This document shows, in pieces, positions 18,150-27,597 of a DNA stretch of 49,052 nt. Both the position numbers and the translations under genes were made by a program. The stretch's first letter is position 1; every line of letters begins with the position of its first letter. This DNA is from Paludibacteraceae bacterium. Lineage in GTDB: Bacteria > Bacteroidota > Bacteroidia > Bacteroidales > Paludibacteraceae. Below the pieces are notes generated by a model that was not told the DNA's origin, did no database searches, and saw only the letters and a list, made by a program, of their open reading frames with translations. The DNA lies in assembly GCA_017478725.1 (NCBI GenBank), contig JAFVDD010000003.1, forward strand, positions 1-49,052, given 5' to 3'.

Positions 18150-18181
18150 TTTGTGTATGTCAAGTTTTTTTTGTACCTTTG
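18150..18181 (+). promoter_or_regulatory. Promoter for cstA
   Basis: TTTG ending at 18153, a 20-base spacer, TACCTTTG at 18174-18181. The upstream sequence TTTGTGTATGTC resembles that of the lptD promoter (TTTGTATATGTC). Confidence 0.85.
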
Positions 18182-18212
18182 CGCGTTATTTACGCGCATA
18201 GGAGATAATTAT

Positions 18213-19748
18213 ATGATCACATTTATTATTGCGTTAACTCTTTTGGTAGTGGGTTTCCTGACCTACGGCACTCTGGTGGAGAAGATTTTCGGCATTGAGC
18301 CGGAGCGTAAGACGCCCGCCTTGACCAAGACAGACGGAGTGGATTATGTGCCGATGGCACCCTGGCGCATTTTCCTGGTTCAGTTTCTGAACATAGCAGG
18401 CTTAGGTCCGATTTTCGGAGCCATCATGGGTATTTTCTATGGTCCGGCCGCCTTTCTATGGATTGTATTCGGTACTATTTTTGCCGGAGGCGTACATGAT
18501 TATCTGAGCGGCATGCTCTCCATCCGCAAAGGCGGAGCGAGTCTTCCCGACATCATCGGTGACGAGTTGGGCGAAGGCACCAAACTGTTCATGCGTATTC
18601 TCTCGCTTGTGCTGCTGATTCTGCTGACCACCACGTTTCTGAGCGGTCCGGCTACATTGCTGCAAGGCCTGGCGGGATTAGGAACCATGGATTTTCATGG
18701 TCATATGATTCCCATTGTATGGGTATTGATTATTTTCGGCTACTATGCGCTGGCAACCGTTCTGCCGGTAGATCAACTGATAGGAAGGTTCTACCCTATT
18801 TTCGGCGGAATATTGCTGTTTATGGGTATCGGCATCATGATCGTTATGTTAGGCTGGCACAGTTCGGAAATGCCGGAGGTGTGGCATATATGGGATTTCA
18901 GCCATCAGCATTCAGCCTTCAGAACAGGGCGGAGCCTGCCGCTGTTTCCGATGATGTTCGTCAGCATTGCCTGCGGCGCAATCTCGGGTTTTCACGGCAC
19001 GCAGAGCCCCATCATGGCGCGTTGCTGCACCAACGAGCGGCAGGGACGCTGGATCTTCTACGGCGCGATGGTGGCGGAAGGTATATTGGCACTCATTTGG
19101 GCGGCAGCCGCCGGTACGTTCTTTGCCGACCCTGAGAAAGGGCTGTACGGCATTGACGGTTTGCAGGCTTTTGCGGCGCAACATCCGGGCGAGAACATCG
19201 CCGCGCTGGTGATTGACAAAGTGAGCCGCAGCTGGCTGGGCACGATAGGCGGCATCCTGGCTATCATCGGCGTCATTGCCGCGCCTATCACCAGCGGCGA
19301 CACGGCTTTGCGGTCGGCGCGACTGATTGTGGCGGATTTCCTGAAATGGGACCAACGCCCTATTCCCAAGCGCTTGATGATTGCGCTGCCGCTGTTTCTT
19401 TGCGTTTTCGGCATGGTGTTTGTGGATTTCAACGTCGTTTGGCGCTATTTCGCCTGGACCAACCAGACACTGGCGGTGTTCACGCTTTGGGCGGGCACGG
19501 TGTGGCTGTATAAGAAAGAGCTTTCAGCTGTCAGCCGTCAGCTATCAAATCGTTTCGGGTATTTGGTTGCGATGATTCCGGCGCTGTTCATGACGATGGT
19601 CTGCAGCAGCTATATCATCATTGCCCCGGAGGGACTGAATGTAGCGCCTGAGTTCAGATGGCTCGGCTATCTGATTGCCGGCATCGTGACCCTCAGCTGC
19701 CTCTGCGGCTTCTGCCTGTGGGCAAGAAAGGTGAAAGGTGGAAAGTGA
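18213..19748 (+). CDS. cstA: Carbon starvation CstA-family transporter
   Basis: 511 residues; the ATG at 18213 follows GGAGA and lies below the promoter. More than ten membrane helices. Family blocks are clear: FLNIAGLGPIFGAIMGIFYG, IFAGGVHDYLSGMLSIRKGG and FVSIACGAISGFHGTQSPIM. CstA/BtsT proteins import pyruvate or peptides. Two stretches do not belong to the family pattern: residues about 230-240 (SHQHSAFRTGRS) and about 438-447 (LSAVSRQLSNR). Both are encoded by the 7-bp CAGCCRT repeat family and sit in loops. The stop codon lies within a GTGAAAG repeat that also provides the ribosome site of engB. Confidence 0.92.
   Translation: MITFIIALTLLVVGFLTYGTLVEKIFGIEPERKTPALTKTDGVDYVPMAPWRIFLVQFLNIAGLGPIFGAIMGIFYGPAAFLWIVFGTIFAGGVHDYLSGMLSIRKGGASLPDIIGDELGEGTKLFMRILSLVLLILLTTTFLSGPATLLQGLAGLGTMDFHGHMIPIVWVLIIFGYYALATVLPVDQLIGRFYPIFGGILLFMGIGIMIVMLGWHSSEMPEVWHIWDFSHQHSAFRTGRSLPLFPMMFVSIACGAISGFHGTQSPIMARCCTNERQGRWIFYGAMVAEGILALIWAAAAGTFFADPEKGLYGIDGLQAFAAQHPGENIAALVIDKVSRSWLGTIGGILAIIGVIAAPITSGDTALRSARLIVADFLKWDQRPIPKRLMIALPLFLCVFGMVFVDFNVVWRYFAWTNQTLAVFTLWAGTVWLYKKELSAVSRQLSNRFGYLVAMIPALFMTMVCSSYIIIAPEGLNVAPEFRWLGYLIAGIVTLSCLCGFCLWARKVKGGK
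18899..18926. repeat. 7-bp CAGCCRT-family repeat inside cstA
   Basis: Units CAGCCAT, CAGCATT, CAGCCTT, CAGAACA in register. In frame within cstA, it encodes the loop SHQHSAFRT. Confidence 0.8.
19525..19552. repeat. 7-bp CAGCCRT-family repeat inside cstA (second)
   Basis: Units CAGCTGT, CAGCCGT, CAGCTAT in register, in frame. It encodes SAVSRQLS in a cytoplasmic or periplasmic loop of CstA. Confidence 0.85.
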
Positions 19749-19771
19749 AAGGTGAAAGGTGAAAGGGAAAG
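19731..19771. repeat. 7-bp GTGAAAG repeat spanning cstA stop and engB ribosome site
   Basis: Units GTGAAAG, GTGGAAA, GTGAAAG, GTGAAAG, GTGAAAG, GGAAAGA in exact register, ending at the base before the engB ATG. The TGA stop of cstA lies inside it. GGAAAG at its end is the likely ribosome-binding site of engB. Confidence 0.9.
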
Positions 19772-20419
19772 ATGATTATTAGTGCGCAATATATTATTTC
19801 CAGTCCGGATGTGAAGGATTGTCCGCGGACGGACAAGCCGGAGTATGCGTTTATAGGCAGGAGCAATGTGGGCAAATCGAGCCTCATCAATATGCTGTGC
19901 CACAACCCGAAGCTGGCCAAAACAAGTCAGAAGCCCGGCAAGACGCTGCTGATCAATCATTTTAGAATCGAGTTTTCTCCCTCCTCGGCGGAGGCCGCTC
20001 CTCCCGCTTCAACGGGAGGACGCTCCGGGTATCTGGTGGATTTGCCGGGATACGGGTATGCACAGGCGGGACAGAAACAACGGGAGGCACTGAGACGGAT
20101 GATCGAGCGGTATTGCCTGCTGCGCGAGGAACTGGTTTGTCTGTTTGTGCTGATAGACTGCCGGCATGAGGCGCAGAAGATTGATTTGGAGTTCATCAAC
20201 TGGCTGGGCGAGAACGGCGTGCCGTTTGCGATTGTTTTTACCAAAGGCGACAAATTAGGCAAAATGCGGCTGGCAGAGAACGTCGAGGCATACAAAAAAC
20301 GCCTGCTGGAGGAATGGGAAGAACTGCCGCCGGTATTTGTCACTTCGTCAGAGACCAAACTGGGCGGTGAGGAGTTGACCGCTTACATTGAAGGGCTCAA
20401 TGAAGAATTAAAATCTTAA
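19772..20419 (+). CDS. engB: Ribosome-biogenesis GTPase EngB/YsxC with a low-complexity insertion
   Basis: 215 residues. G1 is GRSNVGKSS (29-37), G3 DLPGYG (90-95), G4 TKGD and G5 SSETK. The family binds GTP and assists 50S assembly. Between the switch-I strand (NHFRIE) and the strand before G3 (YLVDLPG), homologues have only a few residues. Here there are about 18 extra ones (68-85, [17 protein letters not shown]). They are encoded by GC-rich inverted repeats at 19976-20033 (CCTCCTCGGCGGAGG and CTCCCGCTTCAACGGGAG). The insert is in a surface loop, so activity is probably kept. The last codons and stop (TTAAAATCTTAA) lie inside a repeat element core. Confidence 0.94.
   Translation: MIISAQYIISSPDVKDCPRTDKPEYAFIGRSNVGKSSLINMLCHNPKLAKTSQKPGKTLLINHFRIEFSPSSAEAAPPASTGGRSGYLVDLPGYGYAQAGQKQREALRRMIERYCLLREELVCLFVLIDCRHEAQKIDLEFINWLGENGVPFAIVFTKGDKLGKMRLAENVEAYKKRLLEEWEELPPVFVTSSETKLGGEELTAYIEGLNEELKS
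19976..20033. repeat. GC-rich hairpin insertion in engB
   Basis: Two adjacent short hairpins, CCTCC-TCGGC-GGAGG and CTCCC-GCTTCAAC-GGGAG, within the reading frame. They code for residues absent from the usual EngB pattern. Confidence 0.7.
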
Positions 20420-20500
20420 TAATCGTGTACTTTTACGCCCCTGTATTACCCCCGACAAAACCCCGATTTACCCCCGATATAACCCCGATATTCCCCCGTA
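20407..20500 (+). repeat. Composite 11-bp repeat element between engB and TonB receptor
   Basis: The core motif (20407-20429; contains AATCTTAATAATCGTGTAC) is followed by CCCG at 20451, 20462, 20473, 20484 and 20495, exactly 11 bases apart. The element includes the engB stop codon and ends at the receptor start codon. Its core is an exact inverted copy of 7086-7108. The whole element aligns with the reverse complement of 42500-42602. Confidence 0.88.
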
Positions 20501-23055
20501 TGGGAAAAATCTTAAAAATAGTAAACTTTTGGCTCCTGCTGTGCGTGTGTACTGTTTCTTTGTACGCGCGCAATGCACGCGTGTATGGGTACGTGGTGGA
20601 TCAGGACAATATCGGTATTGAGTTGGCGAATGTGGCGGCGAGTAAAGGCGAATGGATGAATGGCGAATGGCGAACGGGTGAACTGTTGGGCGGAACGGCG
20701 ACTAACAAAAACGGTTATTATGAGTTGCTGCTGGAAGAAACGGACACGGTGGTTCTGACGTTTTCGATGATAGGCTATACCACTGTGCAACAGCGGATTA
20801 TAGACTTGCACGACGTGCTGAACGTGAATGTTCAGTTGCTGACCGACGAGCAGTTGCTGACCGAGATAGAGGTGCGCGGCATCAAACGCACACAGGGCAC
20901 GATGGATCATATTGACGCCGAGACGATGCGTATCATGCCGGACGCTACGGGCGGAAGCATAGAGAGTCTGCTGATCACTTTTGCCGGCGTGAGCCAGACG
21001 AACGAACTGAGCAGCCAGTACAATGTGCGCGGCGGTTCGTTCGACGAGAACTCGGTTTATGTGAACGGAATAGAAGTACACCGGCCGTTATTGATCCGCA
21101 GCGGGCAACAAGAGGGATTGAGTTTCGTCAATCCCGAGATGGTGGAGAACGTCCATTTCTCCGCCGGCGGTTTCGGTGCGCAATACAGCGACAAGATGTC
21201 TTCCGTATTGGATATCAGCTACAAACGTCCTGACAAGTTCGAGGGAAGTCTGAGTGCCAGTCTGTTGGGCGCACAAGTGTATGTGGGTCACGGCGACAGC
21301 ACCTACAGTATGATGCACGGCATCCGCTACAAAACCAGCCGCTACATGCTTGGCGCACTGGCCACAGCCGGCAACTACCAGCCGAACTACCTGGATTATC
21401 AGACGTATATTACGTGGAAGGTGGGCCGTCAGCCGTCAGCCATCAGCCGTCAGCCGTCAGGCTGGACGATGTCTTTTTTAGGCAACGTGAGCCAGAACGA
21501 CTACCGCTTCAAGCCGGACAGCATGAGCGAGAGTTTCGGCGGACAGAACGCCAAGAACCTGAGCATTTACTATGAGGGGCAGGAGAAAGACAAGTTTCTG
21601 ACCGCCTTTGCGGCGCTGAGTGCGAAAGGGAAATACAAGCTGTCAGATGTCAGCCTTCAGCCTTCGGAAATTGAGATAGGTTTTGACCTCAGCGGGTTCT
21701 ACACCAACGAGCGTGAGAATTTCGACATTACCGGCGAATACGTTCTCTCCAACGCTCCCATGGACGGCTCTGCGGGTCCCAACGTGACCACCGAACATGT
21801 AAATCCGTCAGAAGGTCAGAGCGATGTGCTGGGCATCGGCGTTTTTCACCAGCATGCCCGCAACAGTCTGGCAGCAGGCGTGATCACCCTGGCGCATAAC
21901 GGTGTCTGGAGCCTCGGCGAGAACCGATTGAGTTGGGGCGTCAGCGGTCAGGCGGAACTGATCAGCGACCGTATCAACGAATGGGAATGGCGCGACTCGG
22001 CGGGTTACTCCATGCCCGATGACGGCAAGACGATGGAACTGTACTACGCGATGCGCGGCGACAGCAGTATGCGTTCGGCGCGTGTGCAGGCATATGTTCA
22101 GAACCAGCACAAGTGGGTCGGTTCTTCCGGTCAGTGGATTCTGACGGTAGGCGGCCGGTTGCAATGGTGGAGCTGGAACAACGAAGTGCTGCCTTCACCC
22201 CGCGCCAGCATCGAATGGATACCCGGCTGGAAACGCGATTTCTGCTTCCGTCTGGCAACGGGATTGTATTACCAGGCACCGTTCTACAAGGAGCTGCGCG
22301 ACACCGTAACCGACAATTTAGGTATCACGCGCATCAAACTGAACAAAGACCTGAGGGCGCAACGGTCGGTGCATGTGGTTTTAGGCGGCGACTACTATTT
22401 CCGCGCATGGGGCAGACCCTTCAAACTGACCGCCGAGGCATACTACAAATACATTGACCGCATGGAGAGTTACACCGTTGATAATGTGCGTGTCCGTTAT
22501 TCGGGTGTGAATGATTCGCAGGGTTATGCCGCGGGCTTGGACCTGAAACTATACGGCGAGTTGGTACCCGGAGCGGACAGTTGGATTTCCTTCTCCACGA
22601 TGACGGCCAGGCAGAAAGAGCTATCAGCCGTCAGCAATCAGCCATCAGCTTGGATTCCCAGCCCGACAGAGCAGCGGTATAATTTCTCAATGCTATTCCA
22701 GGACTACATTCCCCAGCTGCCGCAGTTGAAATTCCATTTGAAGATGCAGTTCTCGGAAGGTCAGCCTTTCTATGCCCCACGTAACACACAACAATGGGGC
22801 CGCATGCCGATGTACAAGCGCATCGACCTGGGTGCCACCTATGTGTTCAACGAGAAAACCGCCAAGTTCATGCGTGCCGCAAGCGCCAAACATGTCAAAC
22901 AATGGGCTATTCAGTTTGAGGTATTCAACCTGGTGGGCTGGCGCAACGTCAACTCGTATTTCTGGGTGGCAGACGCTTATGGACGCCAGTGGGCAAGCCC
23001 CAATTACCTGACCGGGCGCATGTATAATTTGAAAATAACAGTAGATTTGAGATAA
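20500..23055 (+). CDS. TonB-dependent outer-membrane receptor
   Basis: 851 residues; the ATG at 20500 gives signal MGKILKIVNFWLLLCVCTVS ending LYA. Residues 25-115 are a carboxypeptidase-like domain (VYGYVVDQDNIGIELANVAA). The plug (about 130-240) has EVRGIKRTQGTMDHIDAETM, SSQYNVRGGSFDENSVYVNG and VHFSAGGFGAQYSDKMSSVL. The rest is beta-barrel ending MYNLKITVDLR. There is no adjacent SusD, so it is not a classical SusCD pair; the ligand is unknown. Four repeat-coded stretches interrupt it: residues about 50-62 (EWMNGEWRTGE), 309-321 (RQPSAISRQPSG), 382-389 and 709-718 (SAVSNQPSAW). The signal-peptide codons themselves match a repeat variant at 48955. Confidence 0.9.
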   Translation: MGKILKIVNFWLLLCVCTVSLYARNARVYGYVVDQDNIGIELANVAASKGEWMNGEWRTGELLGGTATNKNGYYELLLEETDTVVLTFSMIGYTTVQQRIIDLHDVLNVNVQLLTDEQLLTEIEVRGIKRTQGTMDHIDAETMRIMPDATGGSIESLLITFAGVSQTNELSSQYNVRGGSFDENSVYVNGIEVHRPLLIRSGQQEGLSFVNPEMVENVHFSAGGFGAQYSDKMSSVLDISYKRPDKFEGSLSASLLGAQVYVGHGDSTYSMMHGIRYKTSRYMLGALATAGNYQPNYLDYQTYITWKVGRQPSAISRQPSGWTMSFLGNVSQNDYRFKPDSMSESFGGQNAKNLSIYYEGQEKDKFLTAFAALSAKGKYKLSDVSLQPSEIEIGFDLSGFYTNERENFDITGEYVLSNAPMDGSAGPNVTTEHVNPSEGQSDVLGIGVFHQHARNSLAAGVITLAHNGVWSLGENRLSWGVSGQAELISDRINEWEWRDSAGYSMPDDGKTMELYYAMRGDSSMRSARVQAYVQNQHKWVGSSGQWILTVGGRLQWWSWNNEVLPSPRASIEWIPGWKRDFCFRLATGLYYQAPFYKELRDTVTDNLGITRIKLNKDLRAQRSVHVVLGGDYYFRAWGRPFKLTAEAYYKYIDRMESYTVDNVRVRYSGVNDSQGYAAGLDLKLYGELVPGADSWISFSTMTARQKELSAVSNQPSAWIPSPTEQRYNFSMLFQDYIPQLPQLKFHLKMQFSEGQPFYAPRNTQQWGRMPMYKRIDLGATYVFNEKTAKFMRAASAKHVKQWAIQFEVFNLVGWRNVNSYFWVADAYGRQWASPNYLTGRMYNLKITVDLR
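20649..20684. repeat. 7-bp GAATGGC repeat inside TonB receptor
   Basis: GAATGG at 20650, 20658 and 20665, then GAACGG at 20672 (spacings 8, 7, 7). In frame, encoding GEWMNGEWRTGE. Related copies are at 31938, 40928 and 48779. Confidence 0.8.
21425..21460. repeat. 7-bp CAGCCRT repeat inside TonB receptor (longest copy)
   Basis: GCCGT, then CAGCCGT, CAGCCAT, CAGCCGT, CAGCCGT, CAG in exact register. In frame, it encodes GRQPSAISRQPSG between barrel strands. Confidence 0.92.
21644..21666. repeat. 7-bp CAGCCTT repeat inside TonB receptor
   Basis: CAGATGT, CAGCCTT, CAGCCTT in register, encoding SDVSLQPS. Confidence 0.8.
22625..22651. repeat. 7-bp CAGCCRT repeat inside TonB receptor (third)
   Basis: CAGCCGT, CAGCAAT, CAGCCAT, CAGCTTG in register, encoding SAVSNQPSAW in a barrel loop. 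Confidence 0.85.
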
Positions 23056-23168
23056 AAAAGTCTGCAAGTAGGTCACACATCCGTCTAAGACGTCCGTAAT
23101 GCGAACGAGATGGTAACGTAAATGACCGCAAAAACACTCTAACAACAGAAGAAAACAGAAACATAGAT

Positions 23169-25805
23169 ATGGCAGAAGAATTAACACCGATGATGAAGCA
23201 GTTCCGGGATATCAAAACCCAATATCCGGATGCCATGCTGCTATTCCGTTGCGGCGATTTCTACGAGACGTACGCGGAAGATGCGGTTCGCGCGGCGAAA
23301 ATACTGAATATCACGCTGACCCACCGCAGCAACGGCGGCAGCGCGGCTGCACAGGCATTAGAGATGGCCGGTTTTCCGTTCCATGCCCTGGATACCTATT
23401 TGCCCAAACTGGTGAGAGCCGGTTTGCGTGTGGCGATATGCGACCAACTGGAGGATCCGAAGTTAACGAAGAAACTGGTCAAACGCGGCGTGACGGAGTT
23501 GGTGACACCCGGTGTGAGTTATTCCGACACCACGCTGACGCAGAAGGAGAACAACTGGGTGGCATGCCTGCATTTCAGCGGCCGTCAGACATCAGCTGTC
23601 AGCTATCAGATAGGAGTGGCATTTCTGGATATCAGCACAGGCGAGTTTCTGGCAGGCCAGGGCGACAGCAGCTACATAGACAAACTGCTGACCAATTTTG
23701 CGCCGAAAGAGGTGCTTCTGCTCCGCGGCAAAAAAGCAGAGATGGAGCAACTGTTCGGCAACCGCTGGTTCACCTTTGAGTTGGAAGACTGGATGCTGGT
23801 GGAGAGCACAGCGAAAGAGCGTCTGCAGAAGTTGTGGGGCGTGAGTTCGCTCAAGGGCTTCGGTCTGGAGAAAATGCCGGCAGGCGTGACCGCCGCAGGC
23901 GGTATATTGATGTATCTGGATATGACGCAACACCTGCAGACAGGCCATATCCAGCACCTGAGCCGCATAGAAGAAGAGAAATACGTGTGGCTCGACCGGT
24001 TTACGGTGCGCAATCTGGAACTTACAGGCGGCAACACTGCGGAAAGCAAAACACTATACGAAATCATCGACCGTACCATCACGCCGATGGGAGGCCGCAT
24101 GCTGCACCGATGGCTGGCTTTTCCGCTGAAAGATGTCCGTCCTATCCGCAACCGCCAGACCGTAGTGGAGCACCTTTTCCGTCATCCGGAAGCCCGTGAG
24201 ACCCTGCAACAAGCGCTGCAGCAGACAGGCGACATGGAACGGATTGTCAGCAAAATATCCACCGGCCGTATCGGTCCGCGCGAGATGGTGCAACTCGGCC
24301 GCGCACTACGTGCGATAGTGCCGATCAAACGTATCTGCGACGAGGCGAAGGACAATGCCTATCTGAGTCTGTTAGGCGAGCAGCTGGACGCATGTTCGGA
24401 GATGCGTATGCGCATCGAACGCGAGATAGTGCCGGACCCGCCCATGGCACAAGGCAGACCCAACATCATTGCACGGGGCGTGGACACCGAGCTGGACGAA
24501 CTGCGTGCCATTCAGTCGGACGGCAAAGATTATCTCCTGCAGATACAGCAACGCGAGATAGAGCGCACCGGCATCCAGAGCCTGAAAATAGGCTATAACA
24601 ATGTTTTCGGATATTATCTGGAGGTCAGAAACACGTATAAGGAGCAAGTGCCTGCAGAATGGATACGCAAGCAGACTTTGGTCAGCGCCGAGCGATATAT
24701 AACCGAAGAACTGAAGGCCTATGAGGAGAAAATCACTACGGCAGAGGAGAAAATCCAGATTATAGAGACCCGCATCTATCAGGAACTGATGCTCGCCCTT
24801 TGCGAATGGGTTCCGCAGATGCAGCTGGATGCCAATGTGCTGGCGCAACTGGATTGCCTGCTCGGGTTTGCCACTATAGCGACCGAAAACAGGTATGTCT
24901 GCCCGGATGTGAACGACAGTCTGGTGATTGATATCCGTCAAGGCCGTCACCCGGTGATAGAGCAGCAGCTGCCTGCAGGCGAACAGTATATAGCCAATGA
25001 TGTGATGCTGGACAACAACAGCCAGCAGATTGTTATTATAACCGGCCCTAACATGGCGGGTAAATCCGCCCTGCTCCGCCAGACGGCACTCATTGTGCTG
25101 ATGGCTCAGATAGGTTCGTTTGTACCCGCAGAGAGTGCCAGCATAGGCGTGGTTGACAAGATTTTCACGCGCGTAGGCGCCAGCGACAACATTTCCATGG
25201 GCGAGTCCACCTTTATGGTGGAGATGAACGAGGCCGCCTCGATTCTGAACAACCTGAGCGAAAGGAGCCTGGTGCTCTTCGACGAACTGGGACGCGGCAC
25301 CAGCACCTACGACGGCATCTCCATCGCATGGGCCATCGTAGAATATATACATGAAAACCGCGGGCATGCCAAGACACTGTTTGCCACCCATTACCATGAG
25401 TTGAACGAGATGGAGAAAACTTTCGACCGCATCCGCAACTATAATGTATCGGTACGCGAGGTGAACGGCAAAGTAATTTTCCTGAGAAAACTGGTACGCG
25501 GAGGCAGCGAACACAGTTTCGGTATTCATGTGGCGAAACTGGCCGGCATGCCGGCATCCATAGTGGAGCGTGCCAACCAGATTCTTGCCGACCTGGAGCG
25601 CGCAGCCAAAAGCGGCGAGATAGCCAAACCCGTAGAGCACATAGGCAACAGCAGGGAGGGCATGCAACTAAGCTTCTTCCAACTGGATGACCCGGTGCTG
25701 GAACAAATCCGGGACGAGGTACAAAGCATGGATATCAACAACCTGACTCCCTTGGAGGCACTCAACAAATTATCAGAAATCAAACGATTGGTAGGAGGCA
25801 AATAA
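23169..25805 (+). CDS. mutS: DNA mismatch repair protein MutS with repeat-coded insertion
   Basis: 878 residues, full length. The mismatch-reading Phe-x-Glu is F31/E33 in GDFYETY. The connector, lever and clamp regions follow. The ATPase has Walker [15 protein letters not shown] (about 626-639), the [20 protein letters not shown] stretch and Walker [13 protein letters not shown]. It recognises mismatches and recruits MutL. Around residues 138-148, between NNWVACLHF and [15 protein letters not shown], about nine extra residues ([10 protein letters not shown]) are encoded by a 7-bp CAGCCRT-family repeat (23581-23612). This is a connector-domain loop, so function is probably retained. The gap to mltG is only 9 bases. 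Confidence 0.96.
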   Translation: MAEELTPMMKQFRDIKTQYPDAMLLFRCGDFYETYAEDAVRAAKILNITLTHRSNGGSAAAQALEMAGFPFHALDTYLPKLVRAGLRVAICDQLEDPKLTKKLVKRGVTELVTPGVSYSDTTLTQKENNWVACLHFSGRQTSAVSYQIGVAFLDISTGEFLAGQGDSSYIDKLLTNFAPKEVLLLRGKKAEMEQLFGNRWFTFELEDWMLVESTAKERLQKLWGVSSLKGFGLEKMPAGVTAAGGILMYLDMTQHLQTGHIQHLSRIEEEKYVWLDRFTVRNLELTGGNTAESKTLYEIIDRTITPMGGRMLHRWLAFPLKDVRPIRNRQTVVEHLFRHPEARETLQQALQQTGDMERIVSKISTGRIGPREMVQLGRALRAIVPIKRICDEAKDNAYLSLLGEQLDACSEMRMRIEREIVPDPPMAQGRPNIIARGVDTELDELRAIQSDGKDYLLQIQQREIERTGIQSLKIGYNNVFGYYLEVRNTYKEQVPAEWIRKQTLVSAERYITEELKAYEEKITTAEEKIQIIETRIYQELMLALCEWVPQMQLDANVLAQLDCLLGFATIATENRYVCPDVNDSLVIDIRQGRHPVIEQQLPAGEQYIANDVMLDNNSQQIVIITGPNMAGKSALLRQTALIVLMAQIGSFVPAESASIGVVDKIFTRVGASDNISMGESTFMVEMNEAASILNNLSERSLVLFDELGRGTSTYDGISIAWAIVEYIHENRGHAKTLFATHYHELNEMEKTFDRIRNYNVSVREVNGKVIFLRKLVRGGSEHSFGIHVAKLAGMPASIVERANQILADLERAAKSGEIAKPVEHIGNSREGMQLSFFQLDDPVLEQIRDEVQSMDINNLTPLEALNKLSEIKRLVGGK
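23581..23612. repeat. 7-bp CAGCTRT repeat inside mutS
   Basis: GCCGT, CAGACAT, CAGCTGT, CAGCTAT, CAG in exact register and in frame, in a loop of the MutS connector domain. Confidence 0.88.
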
Positions 25806-25814
25806 TCCGCATAT

Positions 25815-26855
25815 ATGAAATCATCTACTTTATATACCATTATCGGAGTCATTACAGCCATCCTGCTGTTGGCATTCGCTTTTGGAGTAGAGCAATACTA
25901 CCGCCTGCACGTGAGCAATTTTGTTGCTCGTGACGGCAAAGAGCATGCCTACAACATCTACCCGGGCATGACCATCGACTCGACCCTCAACCTGATTCGT
26001 CAGGACTATGAGATCAGCGGAGAGACCGACCTGAAGATGCACATGAAACTGATTGCCATTGCTCATCCCGAGCCCGGGCACTATGTTTTCCCTGCCGAGA
26101 TGGGCGACAAGATGTTCATCAACCGCCTGAAATTCGGCGAACAGACACCTGTGAAACTCAAATGGACCAATGCAGTCCGCACGCGCGAAGAACTGGCAGG
26201 AAAAATCAGTTCGCAGCTTATGATGGATAGCCTGTCCATCCTGGAAAAGCTGGAGGACGACAAGTACATGGCTCATTTCGGGATGGACAAAGAGACCAGC
26301 CGTTGTCTGTTCATTCCCAACACCTATGAGGTATATTGGACCATCAAACCCGATGCCCTGTTCAAACGGATGGAACGTGAGTACAACCTGTTCTGGAACG
26401 AAGAACGCCGGCAGAAAGCCGCGGCAAGAGGCCTGACGCCCATCGACATCGCCATCATCGCATCAATCGTGGAAGGAGAGACCTACAACACCAAGGACAT
26501 GCCAACTATCGCCAGCCTTTATATGAACCGCTTGCGGCTAGGAATGCCGTTGCAGGCCTGTCCCACTATCAAATACGCACTGGGCGATTTCGGATTAAGA
26601 CGTATTCTGAACCGCCACCTCAAAGTGGAGTCGCCGTACAACACCTATAAGAACAAAGGCCTTTCTCCCGGTCCTATCCGCTGTCCGCTGCCACGGACCA
26701 TGGATTATGTGCTTGATGCACCCAAGACGAATTACCTGTATATGTGCGCCAGCCCTGCATTAGACGGCACGCATATTTTCTCATCGTCGTACGGCACGCA
26801 TGCTTCCGCAGCGAAGAGTTACCACAAAACAATGGATCAAATGCATATCAAATGA
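25815..26855 (+). CDS. mltG: Endolytic murein transglycosylase MltG (YceG-like)
   Basis: 346 residues. One N-terminal membrane helix (about 8-27, IIGVITAILLLAFAFGVEQY) precedes a LysM-like region. The catalytic YceG domain carries SIVEGETYN with the expected catalytic Glu at 220, SLYMNRLRLGMPLQACPTIK, SPYNTYKNKGLSPGPIRCPL and a terminal block with HIFSSSYGTH. The family cleaves nascent glycan strands and sets their length. It is nine bases downstream of mutS and overlaps the next gene by ATGA. Confidence 0.94.
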   Translation: MKSSTLYTIIGVITAILLLAFAFGVEQYYRLHVSNFVARDGKEHAYNIYPGMTIDSTLNLIRQDYEISGETDLKMHMKLIAIAHPEPGHYVFPAEMGDKMFINRLKFGEQTPVKLKWTNAVRTREELAGKISSQLMMDSLSILEKLEDDKYMAHFGMDKETSRCLFIPNTYEVYWTIKPDALFKRMEREYNLFWNEERRQKAAARGLTPIDIAIIASIVEGETYNTKDMPTIASLYMNRLRLGMPLQACPTIKYALGDFGLRRILNRHLKVESPYNTYKNKGLSPGPIRCPLPRTMDYVLDAPKTNYLYMCASPALDGTHIFSSSYGTHASAAKSYHKTMDQMHIK

Positions 26856-27412
26856 TCTGGGACGGAAATGAAGACATACGGCTGGTGGAGTGCAAGAATG
26901 AGCGTCGCGCTATCCGGCATGCACTCAACGAATGCCGTGAGGAGAGACGGCCATATGTGTTTGTCACCTCAACCATGACCACCCCACCCGTCAGACGCAT
27001 ACTGGTGCCTGTTTCAATGCTGGAGGAGGAAACATACAAGGCAGAAATATCCACCTATCTGGCACGCAAAACAGGTGCTCATATCATTTTGCTGCAAGCC
27101 AACGATTACGGCAGTCATGCGCAGCAAAATGTCAACAGGATCGTGACCCATATCAAAAACATATCCTCGCGTACAGGAGAAGAGATCAGTTACGAAATCA
27201 TCAAGGCACGCAAGGATAGTTTTTCCTTGGTTCGCGAAGCCGGTGAACGGCAACGCGATTTTCATTACGACTTGCTTATCCTCACTGCCAGCCGTGATTA
27301 CGGGTTGGATGATATTTTGTTCGGTCCGCCGGAGCTGCATGCCATCCGCATGTCTCCCGTACCCGTTATGCTCGTCAATCCGCGTGAGGACTTGTTCTCG
27401 CTCTGCGATTAG
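26852..27412 (+). CDS. Universal-stress-protein-like protein
   Basis: 186 residues starting at the ATG in the ATGA overlap with mltG. After a short head (MIWDGNEDIRLVECKNERRA), the core TPPVRRILVPVSMLEEETYK, GAHIILLQANDY, YDLLILTASRDYGLDDILFG and MSPVPVMLVNP follows the alpha/beta UspA layout. These are strand-1 VPVS, the central strand, and the C-terminal PVPVMLV strand. The canonical ATP-binding GxxG(9)GS motif is not clear. Role unknown; stress-related nucleotide binding is a family inference. It is the last gene of the mutS-mltG run. Confidence 0.72.
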   Translation: MIWDGNEDIRLVECKNERRAIRHALNECREERRPYVFVTSTMTTPPVRRILVPVSMLEEETYKAEISTYLARKTGAHIILLQANDYGSHAQQNVNRIVTHIKNISSRTGEEISYEIIKARKDSFSLVREAGERQRDFHYDLLILTASRDYGLDDILFGPPELHAIRMSPVPVMLVNPREDLFSLCD

Positions 27413-27491
27413 CGCAAAACAAACATTTAGACACGTTTTTGCCAAATCAATTTGACAAAATTAAGTTTATAAGCATTTTTTTTGACAAATA

Positions 27492-27523
27492 TTTGGTCAT
27501 ATTGCAAAAATGTAGTACTTTTG
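27492..27523 (+). promoter_or_regulatory. Promoter with no annotated gene downstream (possible small RNA)
   Basis: TTTG ending at 27495, a 20-base spacer, TACTTTTG at 27516-27523. The upstream half ATATTTGGTCATAT is the same as at the tRNA-Val promoter. It points to a short stretch ending in a hairpin terminator at 27571. Confidence 0.8.
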
Positions 27524-27529
27524 CATCGT

Positions 27530-27597
27530 GTTTTTCATGGTATTAGATTTAAGGTTAAATGAAAAGATTGGGTTGTCGTGAGACAACCTTCTTTTTT
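27530..27597 (+). ncRNA. Candidate small RNA or leader peptide transcript
   Basis: Between the promoter at 27492 and the hairpin plus T-run at 27571-27597 lie about 65 transcribed bases with no conserved protein. A 34-codon reading frame starts at the ATG at 27560 and runs through the terminator into the repeats, so a short peptide is possible but weakly supported. Function unknown. Confidence 0.45.
27571..27597 (+). terminator. Intrinsic terminator of the small transcript
   Basis: GGTTGTC-GTGA-GACAACC stem-loop followed by TTCTTTTTT. Confidence 0.82.

Noticed and set aside
20500-23055. SusC-type glycan receptor with partner
   Set aside because: No SusD-like lipoprotein follows; the next gene is mutS. 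It is annotated only as a TonB-dependent receptor.
24372-25667. Long open frame of 431 codons on the minus strand
   Set aside because: It is antisense to mutS, which is full length and conserved. There is no promoter or ribosome site.
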